From: Epiperipatus broadwayi
Lineage: Eukaryota > Onychophora > Udeonychophora > Euonychophora > Peripatidae
Length of the DNA stretch: 64,000 nucleotides
Assembly (NCBI GenBank): GCA_028023455.1
Contig: JAQFVV010000001.1
Coordinates: forward strand, 19,587,611-19,651,610
Direction of reading: 5' to 3'
Shown: in pieces, positions 14,601-26,600 of the stretch
How positions within the stretch are numbered: position 1 is the first letter of the stretch
Layout of the letters: each line of letters starts with the position of its first letter
Position numbers and translations under genes: made by a program
The notes under the pieces: model-generated
The model's input: the letters and a program-made list of their open reading frames with translations, nothing else
Databases searched by the model: none
What the model was told of the DNA's origin: nothing

Positions 14601-17600
14601 TAAATTTAATAACTGCAGGTAAAGATCAATATCTTAGCAAACAATTCAAAATTACATAACCTATTCAAAAGAAAAAAAAATAAATTTATTCTAGCAGTAC
14701 ATATCAAAAAATTATGAATATAAGAATATTATTTTTTTCTCATAGTAATATGACCAACGGAAATATTATTTTTAGAAGTTTGCATCGCAAAAAATTAAGA
14801 ATTAATAATAATTTTATAGTATGTTAAATAATTGAAGACAGATTATGTTGGTGTTTAAAATAATATTTTTAAGTTCTTTAAACATTAACAAGAGAAAAAA
14901 GCTTAGATAAAGTTATTTAGAATATATTTTGCTTAAGTGTATGATAAAATACTGAAATGGAAAGTTAATAATCTGAAATTATGTATGAGTTAATATAAAT
15001 AAATATTAGACTTATATATAAATGAAGTGTCAGACTTTAGTGCAATTAGAATGAGATTAGAATTGATAATTTTAACAATCGTTGAGATATACCTTTCAAA
15101 AATAGTTATGCAATGTGTTAAGAGCATTCAATAAGACATGGAGTTAACTCAAAATTAACATTGACATCCAAGCTACAATTGAATACATTTTGCCTATAGG
15201 TGCATCTGGGTTAAACATTGGTCATATGAGTTTTTCAAAACCTCTTAAATTTTTTTAAAGAAAACAGTAGAATGAAGTATGATCAATTTCAATCAGACTT
15301 GATCTGAGATTACATGGCAATTGAATAAACATCTTTTTTGCCCAGATTGCAGTGTATTCAGTTTTGACTAAAAATAAAAACAGCTGAAGTCACCATATAA
15401 TTTCAATGATGAATTATTTTTTTAATTGGTTGAATCTTAAAATTTCGAGTCTGATCTGATAGTGAATATATTATTTTTCTAAATTTCTGTCAGAATCTCT
15501 TGTAGATGTTTATTACCAGAAGAAGTAGACTTTTAGGACAGCTATATTCTGTAATTAAATGTGCTAAGACTAGGATTGAAAAGACTTAATCATAATTTGT
15601 TGCTGTTAGGTTGTGAATCTTGTTATTCAAGTTTTAGTTTTTGGTGTTTACAATATTAGAAATTAAGACTAAATTTTTATATATCTTCATCTTATTGATG
15701 CAGATGCATGCATGGATTAATCATGTGAGTTTATTTTGAGATATTAATGGCAGAAGAAATATTGCCTGGTTTCTTAAGATTTATATTTATTGTTATTTCA
15801 AATAATTTAAAAGTTTAAGTTATCATTTTAATTACTATATATATATATATATAGGCAAGGATAAATATTAGTCTTTAGGAGTGTATATGCTAACTAAAAA
15901 TTTATATTTTTAAATCTATGAATTTTCAATGCAAAAGCATATTTTTTTTAAAAAAAACAAATGTTACATTAGAAATTTAGGTAATTTAAAAATAAGATCT
16001 CTCAAATAATTTTATTATTATTTTGTGATTAAAAATAACAGTAATCATCTGAAATCCAGGCATGGCTGCTTGATGGCGTTGATGATAAACAAAATCAATC
16101 AAATGTAATGTTACTGGGCCGCAACTTTTTTTTTATATAACATGATTTTTTTTTTTTTGATTAAACAAATTTTTATTTCATTTATAACATGATTTCTTTT
16201 TTATTAAACAAATTTTTATATTCATTTTCATTGTTTTTTTAACCTGACACTTTTCTTTATTCAACAAATTTTGGTAATTTAACTTTGTATTTATTTTTCT
16301 GATTTTAAAACTTTTGATTGTTTCACGATGAAAAAACTTGTTTTAATCCTGCCGAAAAAATATAATACAATTATTTGGGATTTTTTCGACTTTGTTCTAC
16401 CTTTTTTTTTTGGTTGATTAAATTGTTTTTCTTCTTATTAAATCAAAAGTAACTTTTATGTTTTTGGGGGGTAAAAATTGTTTTGAAGCCCCCACCTCCC
16501 ACCCTCAGATAAATAATTGTAACAAAAAGTCAATATTTTTTTTTAAAACAACTTTTTTTCACTTTTATTTATATTTCGTTTGAATTACCTTTTTTTTTTT
16601 GGCTTCTACAATAAACAGCTTTTTTTTTTTTTGGGGGGGGGGGGTTCATACTTTATTATTATTAACAAAAAGTAAACAAAAATAGTAATTTATTTTAACC
16701 CCACTTGTTTTAACCCTTCTGAAAAAATATAATACAATTATTTGGGAATTGTTTCGAATTTTTTCTACCTTTTTTTTAATTGACCAAATTGTTTTTCTTC
16801 TTATTAAATAAAAAATAACTTTTGTGTTTTTGGGGGGGTGAAAAATTGTTTTGAAACCCCCACCCCCATTCTCAGATAAATAATTGTAACAAAAAGTCAA
16901 TTTTTTTTTCAACAACTTTTTACTTTTATTTATATTTCATTTGAATTACCATTTTTTTTGGCTTCTACAATAAACAGCTTTTGGGGGGGGGGGGATTTCA
17001 TACTTTGTTATTATTAACAAAAATAGTAATTTATTTTAACCCCACTGAAAAAAGATAATCCAAATACTTGTCAATTTCTAATAAAATAAAAATACACAAA
17101 CTTTGGACTTTTTGAACTTATTTTTATTTATTATTTATTGCTATAATAAAAACAGTCTGGTATTTGGGAGGACATTATGTGCCTGAAAAAAGGACACAGT
17201 CTCACTTTCTATACTCAGCAATTCTGAAAAGTTTAAAAACTGCATGTTCTTCTCTGACATTTTATTGGTCTCGTATATTTTCCACATTGAAATGTGACTT
17301 AGCGCGTGAGCTTTGTCGAAGCATGTTCGAACATATTTTCTTTGCCAATTTGTTACATATTAACATTTTTTAGGAAAGGGTGGGGACAATATGACAATTA
17401 TTAGTAATTAACAACATTATTTAAATATAAATGACATTATTCTATTATGGAGATTTGAAAAGTTGTACCGACTTGCAATTAAAACACCCTCAAGTGATAT
17501 GGTAATCAGCTAACAAATATGCATAAATAGTTGCAAAGCACAAATTAGGCCATAATATTTTTGTTAAATGTTATGTAAAGTGGCCTACAATGGGTAATAC

Positions 17601-20600
17601 AATATAAATGTTGGGTCCAATGTGTATTAGCCATAGGCTGGCTGCAGAAATAGCATTTTTATATGTTTTGACAATAAACAACACCATCAAGCAGCTGTGC
17701 CTGGATTTCAGATGATTACCAAAATAACAATAAAATAAAAACTGATACATGAAAAATATCACTTTACCCGGATTTTTAAACTGCTTTCAAATACTTCATG
17801 AATGGCTAAACAAGCTGCATTAAAATTTATCATTAGCTGCTGTTGTAAATTTCCTTTTGTCAGACTCAATGTTTCTTCCGTTGGAGAGATGTAAATTCCT
17901 TCACCATGATCCATATGAAGATAATGAAATAATGTATTGTCACACCCAGATACTAATCTAAAAAACATACATACAATAAAAATATATTAAAACAAAGGTT
18001 TTCATGAATGAAAGAAGTGTATAACATTTTATTATTATAAAACCAAGATTTCAGTAAGATACTAACAGCAGTAATCTCAGTGAAATATTAATATTACAAT
18101 AAAAGGCAATCATTTATACAAGAGACCTACAAACAACTTAATAATAGTAGCAAAATAAAAATATACACTTCAACCAATGAAAAGCAAAATGATAGAATCA
18201 ATAATATTATCAATAGTTTATTTTTTTTTTATAGTCTTGGAATGTTATATCATATTTTTATCTTACCATTAAAGTTACTGGAATAATGAATACTAAAGTG
18301 TAGTATGTAAAAAAACCCACTGAATTTAATAATCAAAGTGGAAGGATGCAACTGATTTTCAGAAATGTTTTTTTAAATGCAATATTATTTTTTAAATAAG
18401 GATTGCTAAGTTAAAAATATCATTCTGATAAATTTTATTTTCAATGAATTTAAAGTCTAAGAGACAAGTTGAAAATAAGGTTCTTAAATTCTTTATAAAA
18501 TATTATATCAGATGCTGTTGAACCCAATCAATGCTAGAATACCCTTTATTTTGAAAATGAATGATTAAATCAGGATACTTTCATTAATTCATAAGTTAAT
18601 ATGAGTGAAAAAAATAAAACAATGACCAAACTACATTTAGACATTATTTTTTTAAAGTGCATATAAGGTTTGCTTAGAGAATCATATATATATATGATAT
18701 ATTATTTTTCTTCCAATAAATCAAGATATATGTCAAACGTGGTGAATAGTTTAAAACTTTAAAATTTTGCTATAGAATTATTGTTATAGGATATTTCTTT
18801 AAATATGCTTAAATAAAAATAAAATTAATTTTAAAATATCAGTTAAATGAACTTTGTAACTTTATACGTGTGAAATACATACATTTCACATTTCTATTAA
18901 TATATAATTCACTTTTAGCTTAAAAAAGAAAAGGAAAGTAAATAAGTAACCCTTTCACTGACGATTTTAGCTATTGGCCCTCTACTTAAACTGATTCTTT
19001 TAGCTATTGGCCCTCTACTTAAATCTGAGAACAATGTGATTGGTCTGTGTCATTTGCAATCAGTTCTTTTGTTAAAATATTAATCTAAAATACACAGAAT
19101 TTTTTTAATTCAGCTTCTAAAAATTGAATAATTTTAGATTCAAATTGGTTAAATGTAACGAAAAAATAAAAATAATGTTAATAACTGTCGAAAAATATAA
19201 GAAAAATGTGTAAAAAATAGGTAGCAGTAAAACAAAAGAATTATAACTCAACCAATGATTGTGCCGTTATTCAGATCAACAGCAGTCAAGTAATTCTCTT
19301 TTTATTTCCAGTTTGCTTATTTCTCTTGTAAAATTTAAAATTTTCCAAATCAAACTTTATATTTCCATAAAGTAACATCAAATTTTATTTATGAATGTAA
19401 AAAATTATGATAGATGTTATTGTTTACTTCAATTACGAACGTACACAGCTTCGCTGTCGTGATTGAATCTTCATTTAGAAACACGCCTTAGAAATTTTCT
19501 GATTAGTTATGTAGCAATAATTTTCCAAATCAAACTTTATATTTCCATAAAGTAACATCAAATCTTATTTATGAATGTAAAAAATTATGATAGATGTTAT
19601 TATTTACTTCAATTACGAACATACAAAGCTTTGTTGTCGTTTCTGAATCTTCATTTAGAAACACGCCTTAGAAATTTCCTGATTACGTTATGTAGCAATA
19701 ATTATTTTTTGTTACGGATTATTTCTCCAAATGTATTTTTCTTCTAATATTTAAAATTTTCCGAGTCAAACTTTATATTTTGATAGAGAACTATATTTTA
19801 TTATTTGTGAACATAAAAAATTACAATAAATATAATTATTTACATCAAAATCATTACGAATGTGTACATCTTCTTTCTTTAGCAAGAATGGTTTTTAGTT
19901 ACTGATCCTCGTTTTCAAATCTGTCATTTATGAATCTGTCATTTAGAAATACGCCTAGAAGATTTGGTAGGTATCCAATCAGAGAAGAAGACACAGCGAT
20001 GTAACAAATAGGCTGTGAAGATTAATGATTTTTTAAAAAAAATATAACGCTATATGCGGATGTTTTTAGAACTAAAATTGAAAGCATTGAATTTCCTATC
20101 AAATAAGTCTAAAATGAAGAAATTGCGACCAAAATTGACCAAGAGATGGCGCATGATACCACATGCTTCTTCCAAAAAATTTTTAGCTACGGGGCATTTT
20201 CGTAATAAACAGGTTTAAAACAAACATTTTAAATAATTTTATATTTCTATAGTATTTTATGATATAAAGCGTACAGTTTGTTTAGACACTTCTAATTAAC
20301 ATTTTAAATCTTACAAGTATGTGCAGGCTTGTATATAATGGTTATTTTGACTAAGGCAAAAAAATAAAAAAATGATTACAATTAAAGATCATTGCTTAAA
20401 GGAATTGACATTTAATAATATCTTAACTACAATATTATTGTTAAAAATGTACTATTATCTAAAATATTATATTTAAATTTTGAGAACTTTTTTAAAAAAT
20501 GTAATAATTTATTATTGTAATATTTTAATTATTGTTAAATAATAAACTGAATTTTCAAATGTAATATTAATTTGCTATATCTATAAATACAGACAGTTTA

Positions 20601-23600
20601 AACAAATCTATTAGAATATATGCCTTGACAACTAATTATGGTTGTATTATCAATTAATAATGCCCTAAATCTGGAGATCATCGATTTCTTTAAGATCACA
20701 TGATTTATCCTATAAAAATATCTTACCACATGTTCATTAATCATCTAACAAATTAACTAAAAAAGTTGTTAATTCATTCAGTCAAATGTAGTTCTAAAAA
20801 ATGAACTGCTAGAGAACAGTCAATTGGGCCTCCTCCAAAGTGTCCCATTCACCTTACTGCAATATAACTATCAAAACATTCACAATGTTGAAACTTTAAT
20901 AACTTGCTTTAGCAGAGGAAGGAAACATCAAACTGTACCATGTATTTGCTAACATCAGGAAAGTCATGTATGTAAAATTTACTTTACCTTTGAACTATTA
21001 TCAACTATCAATTTATCATTGTACTAATATTGGAATTAAAATTATTGTGCTAATATTATGGATGTAAGAATGATACTTAAATTTATAACTTATTAAGATG
21101 CTATCTTAAACTAATTACAACATTATAGTCCTCTGCTCAATGCTATTAATAACATTTATATTCTTTGTCATGCTAAATTAACAATTATATTCTTTGTCAT
21201 GCTAAATTTTTGGAAATAACAAAAATTTGAATTATATGCTGACTAGAATAATATTGTAAGGAAGATAATTAAAGTAGTTTTAAACTATAATAATTATGGA
21301 AATCTAACATATATTTACCTTAATTTAGAATAAACTATTTTGACAATGATATGCTCTCATGATTTGGAAAAGTGAAATTTATCACATTCTAAAAAAATGT
21401 GTTTTGTTTTTAAGGATAATGTGAAAGATTCAACTTTTATTATGCAATTATTTAAATTAAAATATATTTGCTAAAGGGTGCTCTATATCAGCATTTCCCA
21501 ACCTTTTTTGGCTCGCGTACCACTTGGTAGTACATCACGCTAAATTGTACCACTTCGTAAAAATGATTGTATTTTGTGAAATTTATTGCGAGTGTGTTAT
21601 TTTATTTGCATTATAAATATTATAGGGTGACCATGTATTCACATCACAATGAGACAAATTACATTGAAACACGCTTAAACGATTATAAACTCACTGAAAA
21701 TATAAATTCACTGTAACATATATATATATATATGTGTGTGTTTGTTCAAAGTTTCATATTTATCTACTATTTTGTCATATTTCGTTTACTAATAAATGGT
21801 TTTAATAAAAACACAAAATTATAAAAAACCAATTAATATATTTTATCATAATCAAATATTTTTATAAAATAAATTTAATGAGATCCTTGTGCTTGTTTCG
21901 AAAAACATAATTTTTTGAAATTTGGTTCAAAAGATGTGAGGTATACCCTTAAGTCTACAGCTGCATTCAATTTGTTTCAATACTTTTTTTTTTTTTTAAA
22001 TATATGAAGAAAAAGCTCTTTTTCTACTAATTTCATACTAGTAAATGGTAATAATAATTTAAGAGCTTTCTCAGAAAGTTGTTCATAATCTTTAATGTTT
22101 AACCAAAATTAATTAGATTGTGTCGATAATTCTATTAAATTTTCTTTCTCTTTTATTGATAATGATGTAGCTTTTTCTAAATGTTCTTCATAGAAGGGGT
22201 TTGAAATCCACTTATCATTTGTGTTTTCGGGTTTTGCAAAATATTCCATTAAAGACAATTTTAATCCTGTTAAATGTGCTATTATATTTTCTCGTATATC
22301 TTGAGACAGACTAACCTTATTTTCAAACAAAAAAATATGTAGAGTTTTGAATACTTTCGGATGATTGTTTTCAATACACTGCTTCCAAAAATCTAATTTC
22401 TTAATCATATTTTCAATTTTATCATTAACATTAAAGATCGTTATCGAGTTGTTCTGAGGTGTCAAATTTAAGTCATTTATTTGCAAAAAAATATCAGTTA
22501 AATATGCAATCACCTGAATGAAGCCAACCAAAATCATACAATTTCGAAGAAAGATCAAAAGAATTGTCTTCAAAAAAAAAACTGTCCTTCTTGTCTAAAT
22601 TTGAATAAGCGGGTTATATGGGGATCAATGAATTTTAATAAACAAAGATGATACAATCACAAACAATAACCTGTCACTTGTAAGCCGCGCGGGGAAGTGA
22701 ACAAGAGTGCAGCACCATGATAACAGTGGCGGCAATATCTCAAGTTACTAATGGCTAACGGCTAAATTTAAAAATGCACTCCAAAAAAACCATATCGATT
22801 GCTGGATTTTCAATTATCGACTGTACATATTAACAACTTTACTGTATAATATTATTAATTAAAATAATTTTTATGAATTATAGGAAAAAACGTTTCTATG
22901 ATATTTTTATGATTTGATTTTTTTTATGTCTGCCATTATTGATTATTTTTCGCGTACCACCAACCAGCAACTCGCGTACCACCAGTGGTACGCGTACCAC
23001 AGGTTGGGAAACGCTGCTCTATATCATCAAAAAATATCATTTGTTTTATGATATAAAAAATAATGTGCTATATTTAAACTTTGCACTACTTCAGATTGTG
23101 TCCAATGTTATATTTATTGCCTCAGATATTAAATGATTATTTATCTATTTGTGACCTTGAAACTTTAAGGCTATTTTGAATAAAATAGTCTGGATTATTT
23201 GAACTGGAATATTATTAAGTATACTTTAGAATAAGTGATTTCAGGACTTATGAACTGTCTATAAGTGGCAAAAAAAAACACCCAAATTTTTCTTTTAGGT
23301 ATAAATTTATATTTGTTTTTCTTTATGCATATAATAGTTTGCTAATAAGGTATTTATAAATTCTATGTACCATGTATGGATAATGGAGCGCTCAAAATGC
23401 AATTGCAGTATTGTTTTAAAAAAGATAATATGAACAGTTGGTATGGGGTTATTTAAAGAATGATGTGGATGAATGGATATACATTTAGAGATGAGGTATT
23501 ATTTTTTATAAATTGTTAATTTATAATTCTTATACACAATTATTTTATTATGAATACCAAGTGTTTTATTGAATATTTCATATTGTGTTTAGAGTATTAC

Positions 23601-26600
23601 TATAGGATGTCATTTTAAATTATGCCTTTAGAATATAGTATGTTATCACAGAAATATTGTATTGGGGCAAATTTTTATGATGGTATATTCTTGTTAAGTC
23701 TTTAAGATTAATGATATGATACTGATCATACAACTTGTATGGATAAATAAGTGTGGACTTTTGATTATCTCATCATTTTGCTTAATCTATTTAATGGTAT
23801 TAAGGATGGCATGTGTATTGAGAACTAAGTCAGAGTAATTTTGAAATGATAATTGCATTAATATTCATAACATGAACATTTGATATGTAAAGATTATGAT
23901 AAAACATTCTTTGTCTAAACTTAAGTAATTATTTTGTATAGACTGAGAAGATTATACATCCTTCTCAAGTCAAAGTTGTTTTTCATTGGCAACAGTTTAT
24001 TGAACATACTGATGAAAGATTATTATATAAATGTTATATTTAGAAAGATAGCTACATTAAATACAAGGTAGAACTTCATTCATAAATATTAAAATATATT
24101 TTCTTTTATGGGTTTGAATTAACATATTGTAAGAATTCTGTTGTTTTGATTACATTAAAGTATAAAAAATGTATTTTATATTAGTAATAAAATCTTTATT
24201 TTATTCTTAATTTATGACTTTGTCTTCTATCATTATTAGCTTAATCAGAAAATTGAATCACAAAAGTATAATAATTCTTGAATTATAAGAGTACACAACA
24301 TATAAATCAATTAAAACTCAGGAAGTGTATTGTCAAAGTTATATCAGTATTTAAGACAATTTTGATTATATTATTGTAATTTCTAATCATGAGAAAACCT
24401 AAGGTGATCTATGAGTATGAACAAAATTCCCTTTCTTAACCATTGCATCACAAATTTTATCCCATATTGCTGAATAAGAATGATTGAAATAGAAGTCTCA
24501 ATATCAAATTATAATTGGGATTATTTATTTATAATAATTTCAAGAAAGGAAAAAATGTCTTATTGCACATGATATGGTAATAATATAAGTCAAACCCAAG
24601 ATATAAAGAAATGTTGGATTTTTGTAGAAAATACAATAGTAGGTTTTTGAATTTGGGCTAGCAAAAGCAGCAATAGCTGCTCATAATTGGTATTGTTTTG
24701 GCACCACAACCAGGACCTTGATTGTGTGATTTGATGTTTGTTTATTTAGCATATTGATAAGAGTGGTAGATTAATTACAAATTTCATAACTCTTTGTTAT
24801 GGAGTTATAGATTATACATTGTTTTTGTAAAATGAAAAGATTTTAGATAATAAATTTGAGTATCGACAACATATATTTTAACTTTATAATTGTCTGATTT
24901 AAATAATAATAATAAATTAAGTGACTTGTAGACTATAATAATAAATTATAAAATATTTTCTTTTCCTTTCGATGTTATATTTGATTTAGTAAAATTTTGC
25001 ATCATTTTCTGATGATGATAATTATTCTGTCTTAATGATATATATATATTGTAACGATATATAAATATGTCATTACATAAAACTTTTAAGTTCGCATATA
25101 AAAATAAGTGTATTAAAAAGAAAAAAAAACTAAACGCTAAAATTAAAATATATTTAAACGTATATATTCGCACAGATGCTAAACTTTAAAAATATTTTTT
25201 TTAATAAATAAAAAAAGGTATTTGAATGTACTTTTTTATAAAAAAAGATTTAAATATAAAAATAGTTTAAAAAAAAAATAACGTAAGTAAAAATAAAAAC
25301 AGGTATTAATTAATTCCTGTAATCTGTAAATGGAAATGATTGTTTATTAATTATCCAAAAGCTGTCTAATTAAAAAGTCAGAGAGTAAATTAGATAAGAG
25401 AATAAAGAGATTTTAGCTTGACCAATGGAAGCACCAAGCCTCAGCCCGGACCCGAACGAAAATTTGGATTAGTGACGTCTTTGTTCATTCAATCTGGAGA
25501 TTTACTATAAAAAGAGAAATATTGAGTTCCAGACAGTTTTTTCGGACTTGATTTGATGAGAACGGTAAGACGCATGTGTTGTTCTCTCTCATTTTTTTTT
25601 GTTTTAAAAGAAATATAAAATGAAAAGACTGTGATACAAGAATGGAACCAGCTAATGCTACCTCCAGAACATTATCTTCCAATGGAGACGTCACGGGAAT
25701 TAAAAAACAGGAACCTGGACTCTTCTACTGTAAGCTATATTGACATCAACTCTAAATTTAAAAATAACTAAGAACTTTCATTCAAGCTTATGAACTTCTA
25801 TCTGACTTTTAAGTTTAAAATCAATTAATAATGTTTAATTTTATATGTTTTCCGATTGATAAAAATCATTTCCATTTTTTTTTTCTCTTATTGTATAAAT
25901 TATTTGTTGTTTAAATTTTAAATGATGAAATTTAGGTTGGATATAGATGTTGCATAGATTCGTTAGTGGTTGATTATGTTGTGGTTTCCACAGTCGATTA
26001 GAATATATAAGTCAACGATGTTAATGTGGGCATCTTATGATGAATGCCATAGGGCCTTGGGTATTCCCTTTTTGCAATTGACGTTATCGATGATTTTGTA
26101 TTTTGATCGATTGTGTTTAATTTGGTTGTTTTTGACCGTGGAATATGTGCAGCCGATCTATACTCAACATTTTAAAAACAAATTGTATACAAATAATCTG
26201 TGTGAACGTATTTAAATGTTAAATTTAAGTCGGGCGTGAATGGCTATATAGTTTTGTAAAGTTATATTAAGGGAGGGTAATCTTAGGTTATTCATTTCGT
26301 AGTTGAATTGGTTCAATGGATTGGATATATTTGTGTAATTGTAGATGTAGTATGAGGTCCGCTACGGGCAGGATTATAGATATATGCCACACACCCTCTG
26401 TTTGCCTATGGATGGATTTGTAAGACGGCAAAGGACCGCAGTTCATTCCTATGGAGTTTTATGTTTATTGTTCTACTCGCCAACAGATGTCACATTCCTG
26501 TTGGTGGAGAGACAATATCTTCTCTAATTTACTTACTGATCAGATGTACATTCCTGACAGTATAGTATCTTGTGTTGTCGTATCATGCTACATTGAATAC

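Larger units (their letters stand above)
4577..17767 (-). other. INTU: INTU intron, about 13.2 kb
   Basis: The donor GTAAAG follows exon 17768-17957 and the acceptor is TTTACAG. It contains a PLE fragment at 5574-6230, two hammerhead-motif insertions (6359-6823, 10882-11476), a LINE 3' end (8826-9760), a satellite (10395-11530) and a TIR transposon (16040-17720). The stretches 4580-5440, 6840-8600 and 11540-16030 show no recognisable gene. They are AT-rich sequence with short simple repeats, including a C run near 13094 and a TA run near 15836. Confidence 0.85.
18663..24970. repeat. large direct duplication, copy 1
   Basis: Collinear with 29583-34198, from the shared ATAAGGTT at the start to TTTTCCTTTC at the end. 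Landmarks found in both include AGAGAACAGTC(A/T)A, CCTCCTCCAAA, GAGGAAGGAAACATCAAACTG, and GAATT(T/C)GGGCTAGCAAAAGCAG. After removing the insertions 18950-20214 and 21489-23016, the unit is about 3.5 kb, equal to copy 2 without its own insertions. The copies differ at many positions (clearly over 10% by eye), so the duplication is old. No coding sequence is evident in the shared unit. Confidence 0.85.

Noticed and set aside
16646-16915. 89-residue minus-strand open frame
   Set aside because: Lies across the tandem repeat with G/C runs and encodes lysine- and proline-rich low-complexity sequence; a by-product of the repeat.
17571-17762. 63-residue minus-strand frame next to the INTU exon
   Set aside because: Falls in the transposon's right terminal repeat and the adjoining intron, directly after the exon's donor.
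25541-25641. small 5'-UTR intron between the promoter and the candidate exon
   Set aside because: Donor G|GTAAGA and acceptor TTTTAAAAG are plausible, but at about 50 bp the intron would be near the lower limit and no second line of evidence exists. Not listed as a feature.
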